Below are positions 1 to 10,789 of a DNA stretch of 64,000 nt, one piece after another. Location of the stretch: contig CM053154.1 of the NCBI GenBank assembly GCA_028571685.1, positions 16,586,001-16,650,000 of the forward strand. The letters run 5' to 3'. Origin of the DNA: Heterohyrax brucei. Taxonomy: Eukaryota > Chordata > Mammalia > Hyracoidea > Procaviidae. How positions within the stretch are numbered: the first letter of the stretch is position 1; each line of letters opens with the position of its first letter. The notes under the pieces were generated by a model, which ran no database searches, was not told where the DNA came from, and saw only the letters and a list, made by a program, of their open reading frames with translations. The position numbers and the translations under genes were made by a program.

Positions 1-885
1 TTCACCATATCTTTTTAATCTGTATGCTGAGCAAATAATCCAAGAAGCTGGATTATATGAAGAACAAGGCATCAAGATTGGAGGATGACTCATTAACAAC
101 CTGTGTTATGTACATGATACCATCTTACTTGCTGGAAGTGAAGAAGATTTGAGACACCTACCCATGAAGATCAAGGATCACAGCCTCTGGTATGGACTCA
201 TCTCAACATCAGGAAAACAAAAATCCTCACCTGACTAGTAAGCAACATTGTCATGAATGGAGAGAAGATTGAGGTTGTCAAGGATTTCATTTTACTTGGG
301 TCCACAATCAATGCCCATGGAAGCAGCAGTCAAGAAATCAAAAGATGCATTGCACTGGGAAAATGTGCTGCAAAGGACCTCTTTAAAGTGTTCAAAAGTA
401 AGGATATCACCTTGAAGACTAAAAGGCATCTGACACAAATGATGGTAGTTTCAATCGCATAATATATATGTGAAAGCTGCACCATGACCAAAGACTACAG
501 AAGAAGAATTGATGTCTTTGAATTGTGGTGTTGGAGAAGAATATTGAATGTACCATGGACCACCAAAAGAACCAACAGATCTGTTCTGGAATAAGCACAA
601 CCAGCGTGATCTCTGGAAGCAAAGATGGCAAAACTGTGTCTTACATATTTTGGACATGTTGTCAGGAAAGATCAGTCCCTGGAGAAGGACATCATGCTTG
701 GTAGAGCGGAGGGTAAGTAAAAAAGAGGAAGACCCATGACGAGAATGCTTGACATAGTGGTCGCAAAAATGGGCTTAAGCATAAAAATAATTGCGGACAC
801 GGTGCAAGACCGGTCAGTGTGTCGTTCTGCTGTTCATAGGGTCGCTATGAGTCGGAACAGACTCGGTGGCACCTAACAACAACAA
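1..885 (+). mobile_element. RTE/BovB-class LINE, 3' part cut by window edge
   Basis: Translation in changing frames gives the C-terminal half of an RTE reverse transcriptase: an FNLYAEQIIQEAG segment, a decayed catalytic motif (YVHD where YADD is expected, about 105-120), an open stretch at 253-462 (NGEKIEVVKDFILLGSTINA) and the C-terminal ELWCWRRIL and FGHVVRKDQSLEKD blocks at 500-700. The element ends in the family tail GTCGCTATGAGTCGGAACAG followed by GGCACCTAACAACAACAA. Several stops and frame changes make it dead. The 5' side continues beyond the window. Confidence 0.9.
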
Positions 886-3044
886 TTCAGAGTGAAGTAC
901 CTTTTGAATTTTTTTGAACTGTAAGCTTATGAAAATAAAGTAGGAGATAGGAGAGAGGATAAGACTAGAAAAACAAATGAAATATTACCTTAAGCATGGC
1001 ATTTCTAAAAATACATTCATGTAGTCTATCTGACACAAACATATTCAGTTTAAAAGTTAAAAAAAAAGTCCAGTAACAAGTTTTTACAGCTTAAACACAC
1101 AGAGAATGTCACTTTTTCTCTCTCTCTCCCCACTCTGCTTTAATAATGAATCTCTGGTTGATGAGACGTTTAACTGAGCTATCGGTTTGCTTAAGAAAAG
1201 GCACCAAGTTAGTTAAAACACAGCCATGAAAGAAGGCCTTGGGGATCAGGGGGAAAAGTTTAGCCTGTGGGCTTTTTGGTATCTTAAAGGACTAGAACCT
1301 TCCCGTTGCAGATTTGGGAAACAGAAATGGGACTACAAGCTAGAAACTACAATTACGGAGACTTCAATTCTAAACAAGCTCTTTTAAACACAAAGAGTAC
1401 TTGTTAGCAAACTGACAAATCTGCTTTGGAAGTGGGGGGCGGGGTGGCAATCACTGGATTCAGTATGTGGCAGAGGCTGGGTCATCAGGGACTGCCCTGC
1501 TCTGTGGATACAGATGAGATAGATGATATCTCAGAATACAGAAAAGTTTTATGGTCCCCAAACTGCCTTGGAAAACATATAAATGCATGGATATGTGAAA
1601 TGTCTTTGGAAAATGAAAGTAAAGAAAACATGCTTAACGGAATCAAATATCTTTATTCCCAGGGTAACAGAATTGCTTATAGTACATTTTAAGCCAGTTG
1701 TGCTTATTCTTTATCTGTTGTGTAATTAATGCCTTTAATCCTTCTGTATTATCCTTCAATCATGGCTAATCTAAAAAATAACCTCTTGGTTGTATATTCA
1801 TTTTGGATACACTTTCCCAGATTTTAATCCTCCATTGTGCTGCTGTGTTTAACTGCTCAATCATAATTACAGATTTGCATTTGTTTTGACTTTTATTCAA
1901 GGTAAATTTTTTTTGCCCCCATACTTGGAGACCTTCTGCCCGGCTTACGAGGTAGGAGGTCCCAGGCAAGACGGATGATGGGAAAATACTGGGCTGGGTG
2001 AAGAAACGGAAAAACAGGAACAAATGGCAAAGGTACTTCTCCCAGTTAAATCATTAATTCTTCTGACACACTTGCTCTATTTTTGGAAGCTCTGACTTTG
2101 TACCCCTTAGCTCTTCTGGTCAACGATCTATACGTGTGGCACACAGCTGAACCCTTTGAGCAGTACTATTTGCTGCTACGGAGGAGGCGCTGGCTGGGCC
2201 ATTACCATCAGCCCCATCAAGCACACCGTAGTTTGTACTGTGTCCACCCATTCTGAAATGTGTCAGCAGATGTTGTCATTCCAGCTTTTTCAGGTTTTTT
2301 TTTCCTTGACAACAGATTCAATACTTTCAAGTATTCAGAGTAATGACTTTCTCAACAAGTTTTATTTTCTTGTTACATGAGAGCCAAGTTGTTTGACTTG
2401 CTTTCATTGAAAACAAAATTTCCTATTTCTAGAGTTTCTCATTTACATGACCAACTGGATTATGACTGAGTCACGGAGAACAAACAGCACAATCAGAAGC
2501 TCAATGGGGCATGAACCACACCGCAGGAATTTCAACACTCTGCTAGCCACAGGAAGCGTTTAGCTAAAGGTAAACCCGCTGACACTTCGGAATTGCACTT
2601 CTGTTACTTGAAGAGTTGGTCAGCTACATTTGGAAAGCAAGCAAAAACAAAGCGATGTTCCTCCTGGGGTCTTGTATTGGAGCATCCACAAATGAACACT
2701 GGCAATGCAGTACCACCAAACATTCAGCTTCAGAATGTATCTCACAACATGTTAGTTTCAAGAATGAAAGGACTTAGAAGGCCACAGCATGGTCTTCTAA
2801 GTGGAGGTGCATGGTTATGGCAGGTTATTGCTGGTAATGGGGATACTTCCCCATCTGCTGGAGCTACATAGGCCTTGGGCAGCCGCCACCCTGAAGGTGA
2901 CTTACAGACCCAGGTAGGTCTAGTACGTGCCTTGTTTCCTGGCTGTCATTCTAATACTGCCAGATGCAGTTAGTTTCCTGACACTCTCCAGGGACTGGTT
3001 TTCCGCCCAGTAGACACTGGTATCATTTTGGTGGGTACACTGTT
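886..3044. other. Gene-free, mostly unique DNA
   Basis: No repeat family is recognised with confidence here. A CT-rich tract lies at about 1111-1138. Open frames at 1426-1692 and 2156-2380 have no recognisable domain, upstream start context or flanking splice pattern that would support a gene. Confidence 0.5.
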
Positions 3045-3235
3045 CATTCTTGTAATTAGTTGTGGGCACTACTAATTGCTTTTCTAATTACCTGCTGGAG
3101 AACACTAATTATCTCCTTGCCCCTACAAAAGCATTTGCAATTGGCTAATGAGATCTTTCAGCAGGCAACTAGAAATACAATTAGCCATTTGAAAGAACAA
3201 TTAGTTGTACTACCAATTTCACACCCATAAAAGAA
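3045..3235. promoter_or_regulatory. Palindromic cluster of homeodomain-type TAATTA/CAATTAG sites
   Basis: About 190 bases hold seven or eight TAATT/ATTAG cores (3053, 3073, 3085, 3105, 3146, 3179, 3199 and nearby). The arms 3072-3111 and 3145-3184 are inverted copies: 22 of the 26 outermost positions pair, across a 33 base loop. This could be a conserved enhancer-like element for homeobox factors or a relic of an old palindromic DNA transposon. The sequence shows the sites and the fold; function is inferred. Confidence 0.4.
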
Positions 3236-3499
3236 GCTTTTGGTTAATTTGTAATTTATAATGTGAAATGAAAGTTGAACAGAACTTGACTTTATAATGG
3301 AATGTGAGTGTTTACAGAAGGAAGGAATCTGAAATGTTATTCAGATAGCATTGTCTCCTTTAAAAGACATCACTGAAACACTTTGTCAGTTTAGGAAACA
3401 ATCTGTAAGGAAGCTCAAAGTCAATGTTGACAGCCAGGTTAGGTATTAGACTTAGATCGAAGGAGATAGACGATTCAGAAGATGCACTGGCTCATAAAA

Positions 3500-4140
3500 C
3501 TACTGATAAACTTAACAATTACATATTTGATTGAAATTGCCAAGGATTTCTTTTTGCTTGGGGCCACAATGAACACACATAGAAGCTGCAGTCAAGAAAT
3601 CAAACAACGCATTTCACTGGGCAAATTTGCTGCAGAAGACCTCTTTAAAATACTGAAAAGTGAAGATGTCATCTTGAAGACTGAGGCATGCCTGACTCAA
3701 GCTATGGTGTTTTCTATTGCCTCAGATGTGTGTGCAAGCTGGACAGTGAAAAAGGAAGACTGAAGAACTGATGCTTTTGAATTCTGGTGTTGGTGAAAAA
3801 TACTGAATATACCATGTACTGCTCCAAAGAAGGAAAATAACCTGTCTTGGAAGAAGTACAGCCGGAATGTTCTTCAGAAGCAAAGAAGGTGAGACTACAT
3901 CTCACATACTTTGGACATGTTATCAACAGGGGCCAGGTCCTGCAGAAGGACATCACGCTTGGTCAAGTAGAGGGTCAGTGAAAGCGAGGAAGACTCTCAG
4001 TCAGATGGACTGACACAAAGGCTGCAACAATGGGCTCAAGCATAACAATGATTGTGAGGATGGGGCAGGACTGGGCAGCGTTTCACTCTATTGTACACAG
4101 GGTCGCTGCGAACTGGAACTGATTTGACAGCAACTAACAC
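3500..4140 (+). mobile_element. RTE LINE 3' end, 5'-truncated
   Basis: An open stretch at 3482-3763 reads through the same block as the RTE at position 253 (AKDFFLLGATMNTHRSCSQE), followed out of frame by the FGHVI-type block near 3910. It ends with a decayed family tail near 4140. It lies tail to tail with the next RTE, only about 14 bases apart. Confidence 0.85.
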
Positions 4141-4153
4141 TGTATCACACTGC

Positions 4154-5115
4154 TATTGTTAGGTGCTGTCAAGTCTGTTCCCACTCATAGTGACCCTATG
4201 CACAACAGAATGAAACACTGAATGGTCTTGCACCACGTCTACAATCGTTTTTACGTTTAAGTCCATTACTGCAGCCACTGTGTCAATCCGTCTTGTTGAG
4301 GGTCTTCCGCTTTTTTGTTGACCCTTCACTCTACCGCATGATGGCTTTCTCCAGGGGACTGATCCCTCTCCAAAGTATGTAAGACGCAGTCTTGCCATCT
4401 TCGCTTCCAAGGAGCACTCTGGTTGTACTTTTTCACAACAGATCTGTTGGTCCTTTGAGCAGTCCATGAGACATACAATATTCTTTTCCAGTATCAGAGG
4501 CATCGATTCTTCTTCTATCTCCCTTATTCATTGCCCAGCTTTCACAAGTGTATGATATGACTGAAAATACCAAAGACTGGGTCAGAAGCACCTCAGTCTC
4601 CAAGGTTACACCTGTACTTTTCAATATTTTAAAGAGGTCTTTTGCAGCAGATTTTCCCAGTGTAATGTGTCTTTTGATTTCTTGACTGCTGCTTCCATGG
4701 GCACTGACTGTGGAATGAAATCCTTGACAACCTCAATTCTTTCTCCATTTATCAAGATGTTCCTTACTGGTCCTGTTGTCTAGATTTTCATTTTCTTGAT
4801 GTTGAGATGCAATCCCTACTGAGGGCTGTGGTCTCTGATCTTCATCAGTATTTCTGAACCTCTTCACTTCCAGCAAGCAAAGTTGTGTCATCTGCATAAA
4901 ACAGGTTGTTAATGAGTCTTCCTCTAAACCTGATGCCTTGTTCTTCTTCACATCAGTCCAGCTTCTCGGATTATCTGCTCAGCATACAGACTGAAAAGGT
5001 ATGGTGAAAGAATGCAACTGTGATGCACACATTTCCTGACTTTAAACCATGTAGTATCCCCTTGTTCTGTTTGCATAACTGCCTCTTGATCCATGTATAG
5101 ATTCAGGTGTATCGC
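4154..5115 (-). mobile_element. RTE LINE 3' half, reverse orientation
   Basis: On the minus strand it runs from the RT palm through the C-terminus to the tail, which begins at 4154 as GTTAGGTGCTGTCAAGTCTG. It is one of the better preserved copies: the RT catalytic motif is intact and a 114-codon stretch at 4159-4503 stays open through the C-terminal block. It is truncated at its 5' end around 5115, where an older MLT1-like LTR begins about 30 bases away. Confidence 0.88.
4733..5010 (-). pseudogene. RTE reverse transcriptase palm remnant with intact YADD
   Basis: The codons TAT GCA GAT GAC on the minus strand (4887-4898 on the plus strand) encode the metal-binding YADD of RT motif C, inside an NLFYADDTTLLAGSEE context typical of RTE. 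Frame changes on both sides (the open frame at 4733-4951 is in another phase) show that the gene is not functional. Only the palm-to-thumb part is present. Confidence 0.75.
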
Positions 5116-5144
5116 ATACCTTCCAGCGGAAAATGTGATATAAC

Positions 5145-5585
5145 TGTACTAGCTTCCTATGTGCTATAACAAATTACCACAAACTTGGTGGCTTAAAATA
5201 ACAGCAATTTATTCTCTCACAGTCTGGAGGGCAAAATCAAGGGGATTGTGGCAGGGCCAACCATCGCCCCTTTGAAGGCTGCACAGGAGAATCTATTCCT
5301 CGCCTCTTCCAACTTGCAGTGGCCAACAGTATTCCTTAGCTTGTGACGATTTCACTCCAGTCTCTGCCTCTCTGTTGTCCATTGTCAAATCTCCCTCTGC
5401 CTTTCTCTCATAGGGGCAGTTGTGATGCACTTAGGGCCCACCAAGGTAACTTAGGATAAAGTCACATCTCAAGATCTTTAATCTAATCGGACTGCAAACA
5501 CTCTTTTTCTAAATAAGGTAACAGTCATAGGTTCCAGGGATTAGGATGTGGCTGGTTTTTGGAGTGCTATTTTCAGCCTACAGCA
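5145..5585 (-). mobile_element. MLT1-like MaLR solo LTR
   Basis: The plus strand reads as the reverse complement of a mammalian MaLR LTR: TTCCTATGTGCTATAACAAA, then a GTGGCTTAAAATAACAG block, TTTATTCTCTCACAGTCTGGA and, near the far end, CTAAATAAGGTAACAGTCAT. The match to the MLT1 pattern is from memory of the family. No internal ERVL sequence accompanies it. Confidence 0.75.
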
Positions 5586-5707
5586 ATACTCAAATGAAAT
5601 ATGAGTTTGGAGCTTATGTTTTCTTCACCCAGAATCTCAAGAAACAAATTCCAACATAGCTTATTGGTAGTGAGAGATGCAGTTTCTAAATATCCTTAGC
5701 ACATGGA

Positions 5708-5880
5708 TTGGTGCCTTGGTGGCAATGTAGTTAAAAGCTTGGGTGCTAACCAAAAAGTTGGCAGTTTGAATTTATCAGCTGTTTCCTGGAAACTGTGTGG
5801 GGCAGATCTACTCTGCCTTACAGAGCTGCTATGAGCTGAATTGACTTAACAGCAATGGACTTAGGCTTTGGTTTTTGTTT
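5708..5880 (+). mobile_element. AfroSINE
   Basis: Full-length, diverged copy: GTGGCAATGTAGTTAAAAGC head, GCTAACCAAAAAGTTGGCAG around the tRNA-like B box, GGGGCAGATCTACTCTGCC middle and a GGCTTTGGTTTTTG tail. Confidence 0.9.
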
Positions 5881-6719
5881 TAAGAACGTGGATTGCTATG
5901 AAGATAAGAAGTAAAATCAAACAAATAGGGGAGGAGTGATCCCCCCCGCCAACAGGTTTCAAATGAAGAGTCAAGCACTACAGAACTCATCTGTGGACTG
6001 AGCTGTGTCAAGTCAGATAATTAGAACTGCGAGCATCAGTTTTAACAGCCTGAGTAGGTAAAGCTCAGTTATGTGTTGATGTTGCAGATCTCCACTCTCA
6101 GGAGCTTAGAAAGTTCAATGAATTTATAGTCTCAGATATCATTCTTTTCTTCAAGAGCGACCTTCAATTACAAACAAGGTACAAAACTACTGACTATAAA
6201 GACACTTCCAAACCCCCTAGCAGTATACACACTGACATTGCCATTGATTGATATGTTAAAGTAACAAATCCCAGGCTGGGAAACCGTGGCAGACCATGTG
6301 TTAAATATCAATTCACAGAATCAGTTAAAGAACTCTTGATATTTTCAACTCGAGCAAGTAATGAACTATGAACAAAAACAAAGATTATTATTTAATCACA
6401 GTCAGTAGCAGACAGACATATTAATCCAATATACTAAAAACAGGGTTTTACTGCTTCTGACCTCACCTTGGCAAAATTCCCATCTCCAGATAAATAGAAT
6501 GTTCAAGATCCTGCCATCAGTTTTTACGCCAGTTTAAAAGTTTAACATTTAGGAAATCCAGCTTGTAAAGAAAGAGGGTATTAGAACATAGATAGTGGGT
6601 CAAATAACTACACTGTCATCAAAGCAACTTAGTGCTGTCAGCCACAGGGGAGAATGGGAAAGAATCTAAAGTCTATTAGAACTCATCTAGCAAATGACAC
6701 ATTTACCCATCTGCCACTC
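5881..6719. other. Gene-free, no feature recognised
   Basis: AT-rich unique DNA with a short C run at 5940. No coding or repeat signal is supported. Confidence 0.5.
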
Positions 6720-6821
6720 TCAGTTTAGGACCATGACCTCTAAGAAGTCTTCTTTGATTCCTCAGCTCCCTGCACATTGGGCATACCTCTGTTGTGGGAT
6801 TTACCACTCTGTATTGACATT

Positions 6822-7030
6822 ATGAGAAGCCCTGGAGGTACAGTGGTTAAGCAATTGGCTGCTAACTTGAAAGGCTGGTGGTTAGAACCCACCCGTTGCC
6901 CCAAGGAGGAAAGATGTGGCAGTTGGCTCCCTTAACAATTACAGCTTTGGAAATCCTACAGGGGAGTTTCATTCTGTGCTAAAGGGTCACTGTGAGGTGG
7001 AATCAACTTGATGGCAATGAGTTTGTTTAT
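6822..7030 (+). mobile_element. AfroSINE
   Basis: GAAGCCCTGGAGGTACAGTG head, full middle and a GGCAATGAGTTTG tail. It carries a short extra internal segment relative to the commonest copies and lies within L2. Confidence 0.88.
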
Positions 7031-7047
7031 GCAGAGTTTACTGATGT

Positions 7048-7230
7048 TATAAAAGCCCTGATGGTGCAACGTTTAAGCGCTCAGCTGCTAACTGAAAGGT
7101 CAGTGGTGGACCTCATCAGCTACACGGCAGAAGAAAAGACCTGATGGTCTACCTCATGGGTCGGTTCTACTCTGTTATATAGGGTCACTGTGAATCAGAA
7201 TTGACTAGAGGCCATACAGCAAAAACACTA
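7048..7230 (+). mobile_element. AfroSINE, insert-bearing variant
   Basis: AGCCCTGATGGTGCAACG head followed by a middle containing GCAGAAGAAAAGACCTGATG, a variant segment that resembles the copy at 27606. The tail has GGGTCACTGTGAATCAGAAT. Confidence 0.85.
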
Positions 7231-7489
7231 ACATTACCTCTCTATATGTTACACTCTGTCCCCAGTCATCAAAGCATGCACAGGTCTATTCCTATTTGTA
7301 TCCCTAGAATCTAGGACTACAACACAAATAAAAATCTTAAAAGTCCTAAGAACTAACAGGCCTGGCAGGGGCAGAGTAGGGCTGTCCCACAGAGATCCAA
7401 GAAGCGTATGATGGATCTGAACATGGATGCAGCACGTGACCAGCACGTCACCAAGGTTTCCACAGGGATGGCAGAGTGTTCTTAAAATT

Positions 7490-7655
7490 TCACAACACTG
7501 CATTAGGCATATGATACCAGTTTTACAAAATGAGAAGCTGTGGTTCAGAGACGTCACTCTCTTACTAAATAAGCTGTACTAGGTAGTCACCAAGTGGCAA
7601 AGCTAGTCTTCAGCACAGTTCTGACTCCAAACCACTTGCTGTCTCTCTCTTACCA
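7490..7655 (+). mobile_element. MIR SINE
   Basis: TTTTACAAAATGAGAAGCTG, GTGGCAAAGCTAGTCTTCAG and CTGACTCCAAACCACTTGCT align in order with the MIR core. Confidence 0.7.
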
Positions 7656-7789
7656 CTATCTGAACTGGGAATTTCTGCTGACTACCTATAAATAGTCCAC
7701 TTACAAGAATCAGGTGAAGAGTAACTGCTTTATGAGCTTAGATAAAATTGTATTTGAATGTTAAAAATCAAAGGTTATCTTAATAATAT

Positions 7790-8165
7790 CTTAATTTACA
7801 GACACTTTGCAATTTATATGTATTTTAACATTATCACATTTAATAAAAACCCAAAAATCCATTGCCATTGAGTCGGGTCCGATTCACGGCAACCTGAGAG
7901 ATCAGACAAGAAATGACCCCTCGAGTTTCCAAGGAGTGCCTGGCACACTTGAACTGCTGACCTGCTGGTGAGCAGAGGTAGCACTTAATCACACTTAACA
8001 GTCACAACAAATTCCTAGGAACTATTATCCTGTTTTCCAAATGGATCTGCTGAGGTTTATGTTGTCAAGCATTATATTCAAGGTTATTTAGCTAGAATGT
8101 ATAAAGAACTTGAACCTACACTTTCTGTCTTCAAGTCTGTCTTCTTTCTATTAGACCACAACTGA
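7790..8165 (+). mobile_element. MIR SINE split by an AfroSINE
   Basis: The 5' part (TATTTTAACATTATCACATT) ends at about 7847 and the MIR core resumes at about 8000 (CAACAAATTCCTAGGAACTA, then CCAAATGGATCTGCTGAGG). The order and orientation fit one MIR interrupted by the SINE. Confidence 0.65.
7848..7999 (-). mobile_element. AfroSINE inside MIR
   Basis: Reverse copy: CCATTGCCATTGAGTCGG tail, CCAAGGAGTGCCTGGCAC and GAACTGCTGACCTGCTGG to the head near 7999. Confidence 0.88.
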
Positions 8166-8541
8166 GCTCCAGACCCCGAACTTTAAAGCACTGATCTTTA
8201 CTCTGTATTATATGCCCTCCATCTGCACCTCAAAGAGGTGTTGTGGTGTGTTGTGTGCATGTGTGCGTGTTTAGTATCATATCGGCAATGTCAGCAGGAG
8301 TCCCTAATTCTTCATCATGTTCCTTAACTATCACCAGCATCTGATAGTTCTCCTCTCTTGAGCCATTAGCCTATAGATACAAATAATTATATTTGTTGTT
8401 TGCTTTGTGGAGAAATAGGAATCCACATTGGAAACTAAGCAGATCACCAAGGATTTTTCAGTTCTTTAAATAGAGAAGCAAAGATTGGAAAATGTTATGT
8501 GTATTGATTGCGGAAAAAAAAAAAAATACTCCCAACAAATA
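8166..8541. other. Gene-free, TG-rich patch
   Basis: A degenerate TG-rich tract lies at about 8238-8270 and an A run at 8514-8526. Nothing else is recognised. Confidence 0.5.
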
Positions 8542-8979
8542 CAGGAGATCTGACAACTAGGTTGCAAGCTTAATTGTTCTAAGTGCTACATACCCCGTTG
8601 CTGAACATCACTGCAGTCACATTCAAACTATCCCCTTTAGGAAGCTATGCACCAACACAAGTGCCTAGTCCACCTTTCAAACTAAATTTGGAACTCTTTC
8701 TGGAATGGCTATTATGCACGGTGACAAAGGGAAAAGTACGTGAATTTAATTGCATAGTTGTCTGTGAGGGAGTTTTCAGCCCATAAACAAGTAACTCTGT
8801 TGGTACACCCTAAAACACCCTGACTACTCACCTGATCTGGCCCCTAAGGACTTTCTTCTTTACTTGAACATAAAGGAAGTATTGAAAGGAAGACACTTTG
8901 TTAATATTCAGGACATTAAGGGTAATAGAACGAAAGCTCTGATGGCCATTCCAGAAAATGAGTTCCAAATTGCTTTGAA
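8542..8979 (+). mobile_element. Mariner-type DNA transposon relic, 3' end lost to a SINE
   Basis: It starts just after a TA (8540-8541) with the inverted-terminal text that recurs at 50541 and 59089, including AGTGCTACATACC at about 8581. The plus strand encodes a transposase C-terminus with a SPDLAPKDF segment, where the third catalytic aspartate of a DD(34)D mariner transposase is kept, followed by KGRHF. The right terminal repeat is missing because the element runs into an AfroSINE. Upstream catalytic residues are absent. Confidence 0.8.
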
Positions 8980-9116
8980 TGGCAGTTAAGTGCTGTGGCT
9001 GCTAACCAAAAGGCTGGCAGTTCAAATCTGCTAGGTACTCCTGGAAACTCTATGAGGCAATTCTACTCTACCTTACAGGGTCACTGTGAGTCAGAATCAA
9101 CACAATGGGAGTGGGT
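8980..9116 (+). mobile_element. AfroSINE in or against the mariner relic
   Basis: AGTGCTGTGGCTGCTAACC through CTTACAGGGTCACTGTGAGT to an ACACAATGGGAGTGGGTACT tail. The first bases of the head are missing. Confidence 0.88.
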
Positions 9117-10084
9117 ACTATGTTAAAAGTCATCATTCAAGACACTGGATTGCTAAGGCTCATTATTAACTTAAAGACTGAAAGTCAAGAGATCAGAAAA
9201 GCAGAACGGTGTTTCCTGAAAGACCTAGGAGACTGAGCAGTGGAATCTGAGACACGAAAGAGCCCCGGTTTGGACCACACAGGCTTTTTGCTCTTCTCTA
9301 AGCACTGAAGAGTGCTGCTAGAGGATACGCACTGTCGTTTCACGGTGGGTCCAATAACCAGGTAAGCGAAATGGCCTGGTTTATAACTCAGGTAGAGGGA
9401 ATTAAAAACTGTGAGGTGACTTCGATAATTGGCAAAATGGCAAACTGCGATTATATCTTTTTACCAATTATTCTAATGAGCAAGAGTCATCATTAGGGAA
9501 TAAATTATGTTAATTGACTGTAAACATGTGATCGTTTACCCCTTTTTATTTGTTTATTTGTTAATGTGGGAGCTTTAAAAACATCCCTTGATGAATGTGC
9601 TGTAAATCTCTAAGGAGCTCTCATGAAGCTGAGGTGGCTAAGATCTGAAACAGTTAAGATTTGCTGAAGGTATCATGGAAGAATGTTGCCTGGTTCAAGA
9701 TTATCCCACTCTGTGGCACACCACATGCCACATATGGCCCAATTCCATACCACTCTGTATGTACTCAATTAGTGAAGGCACTTTAAACCCAGAGACTTGC
9801 AGACCATTTTTAAAAGCACAAGAGATATTAATTCTTTCTTTCGATCTTTCTTGGTTTCACGGATCACGGTTTGGCACAAATATGCTAAATTATCTAAATA
9901 TAGCCATGAATCCCCAGGAACTGTCATTTAGGGCAGAAAGGCAAGAATAGAATGAGAAGCATTGAGAATTAAAAAAAGAGTTGATAACTAGCTAAACATA
10001 ACTACTTAGCCTAGATTTGAGATGGTGGAGAAAGACTATCACTTTTTTTTGGACAGCGGAGGGGGGAGGTACTGAAATCTACAG
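9117..10084. other. Gene-free, no feature recognised
   Basis: Unique AT-rich DNA. The 91-codon open frame at 9675-9950 has no recognisable motif and no supporting context. Confidence 0.5.
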
Positions 10085-10490
10085 AAATCTTGAGTGTACA
10101 CAGCATGATGAAATGTCATAAAGTGAGTACATCCATTTAAAATTCACCCATATCAAAGGAATTTTTTGTGTGTGTCCTAGAAACTTTCCTTCTTTCCTCT
10201 TTCACTCATGTTCTCTTACCCCATGAAGGTAACCCCTGTTCCATCTTCTAATACCATAGATGCCTTTTGCCGGTTAGAACTTTATGTAGGTAGGATACTC
10301 TTTTCTGTGTCTGCTTCTTTGACTTGATGTTATGTTTGCGAGATTCATCCATAGCTTCTACACCATTGTGATTTGTTCATTCGGATGATGTACAGTATTT
10401 CACTATGTGATATACTATAATTCATCTATTCCAATTTTGATACACTTTGTACCAGCCCTGGGAGTATGTCAGGGCCGAATATTACCATGT
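10085..10490 (-). mobile_element. Old L1 fragment (ORF2 3' part)
   Basis: GTGTCTGCTTCTTTGACTTG, GCGAGATTCATCCATAGC and CACTATGTGATATACTATAA follow the order of the reverse-complemented L1 ORF2 C-terminal coding region. It is heavily diverged. Confidence 0.65.
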
Positions 10491-10631
10491 AAGTTACTGA
10501 AGGTATTTCTTTTGGAAATTAAGTTCTAACGTAGTCAAAGTAAACCATTTTCTGATAGTTAAACTTACGTAGCTATAAATAAGTTGTTTGTTTGTTTCTT
10601 TGTTTTAAAAAAAAGCTTTTCTAGTAAACCA

Positions 10632-10785
10632 AGGAAACTCCAGTGGCATAGTAAGTGCAACAGCTGCTAAACAAAAAGGTCAGCAGTTCAGATCCACCAG
10701 GCACTCCTGGGAAACTCTATGGGGCAGTTCTACTCTGTCCTATGGGGTCACTATGATGGCAGTGAGTTTTACTTGGATTTGTAAT
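10632..10785 (+). mobile_element. AfroSINE
   Basis: AAACTCCAGTGGCATAGTAA head, CTATGGGGCAGTTCTACTCT middle and a short tail lacking part of the GAGTCGGAATCGACT segment. A GTTT-rich stretch precedes it at 10580-10606. Confidence 0.9.
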
Positions 10786-10789
10786 AAAC

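Larger units (their letters stand above)
6720..7330 (+). mobile_element. L2 3' fragment interrupted by two AfroSINEs
   Basis: AAGTCTTCTTTGATTCCTC and CACTCTGTATTGACATTA (6740-6821) match the L2 3' region. L2-like text (GTATCCCTAGAATCTAGGAC) appears to resume near 7230-7330 after the two SINEs. Divergence is high, so boundaries are approximate. Confidence 0.5.

Noticed and set aside
3045-3235. Pre-microRNA hairpin
   Set aside because: The arms pair with too many mismatches near the 33-base loop, and a compact 22-nt duplex with few mismatches is not evident. Kept only as a palindromic site cluster.
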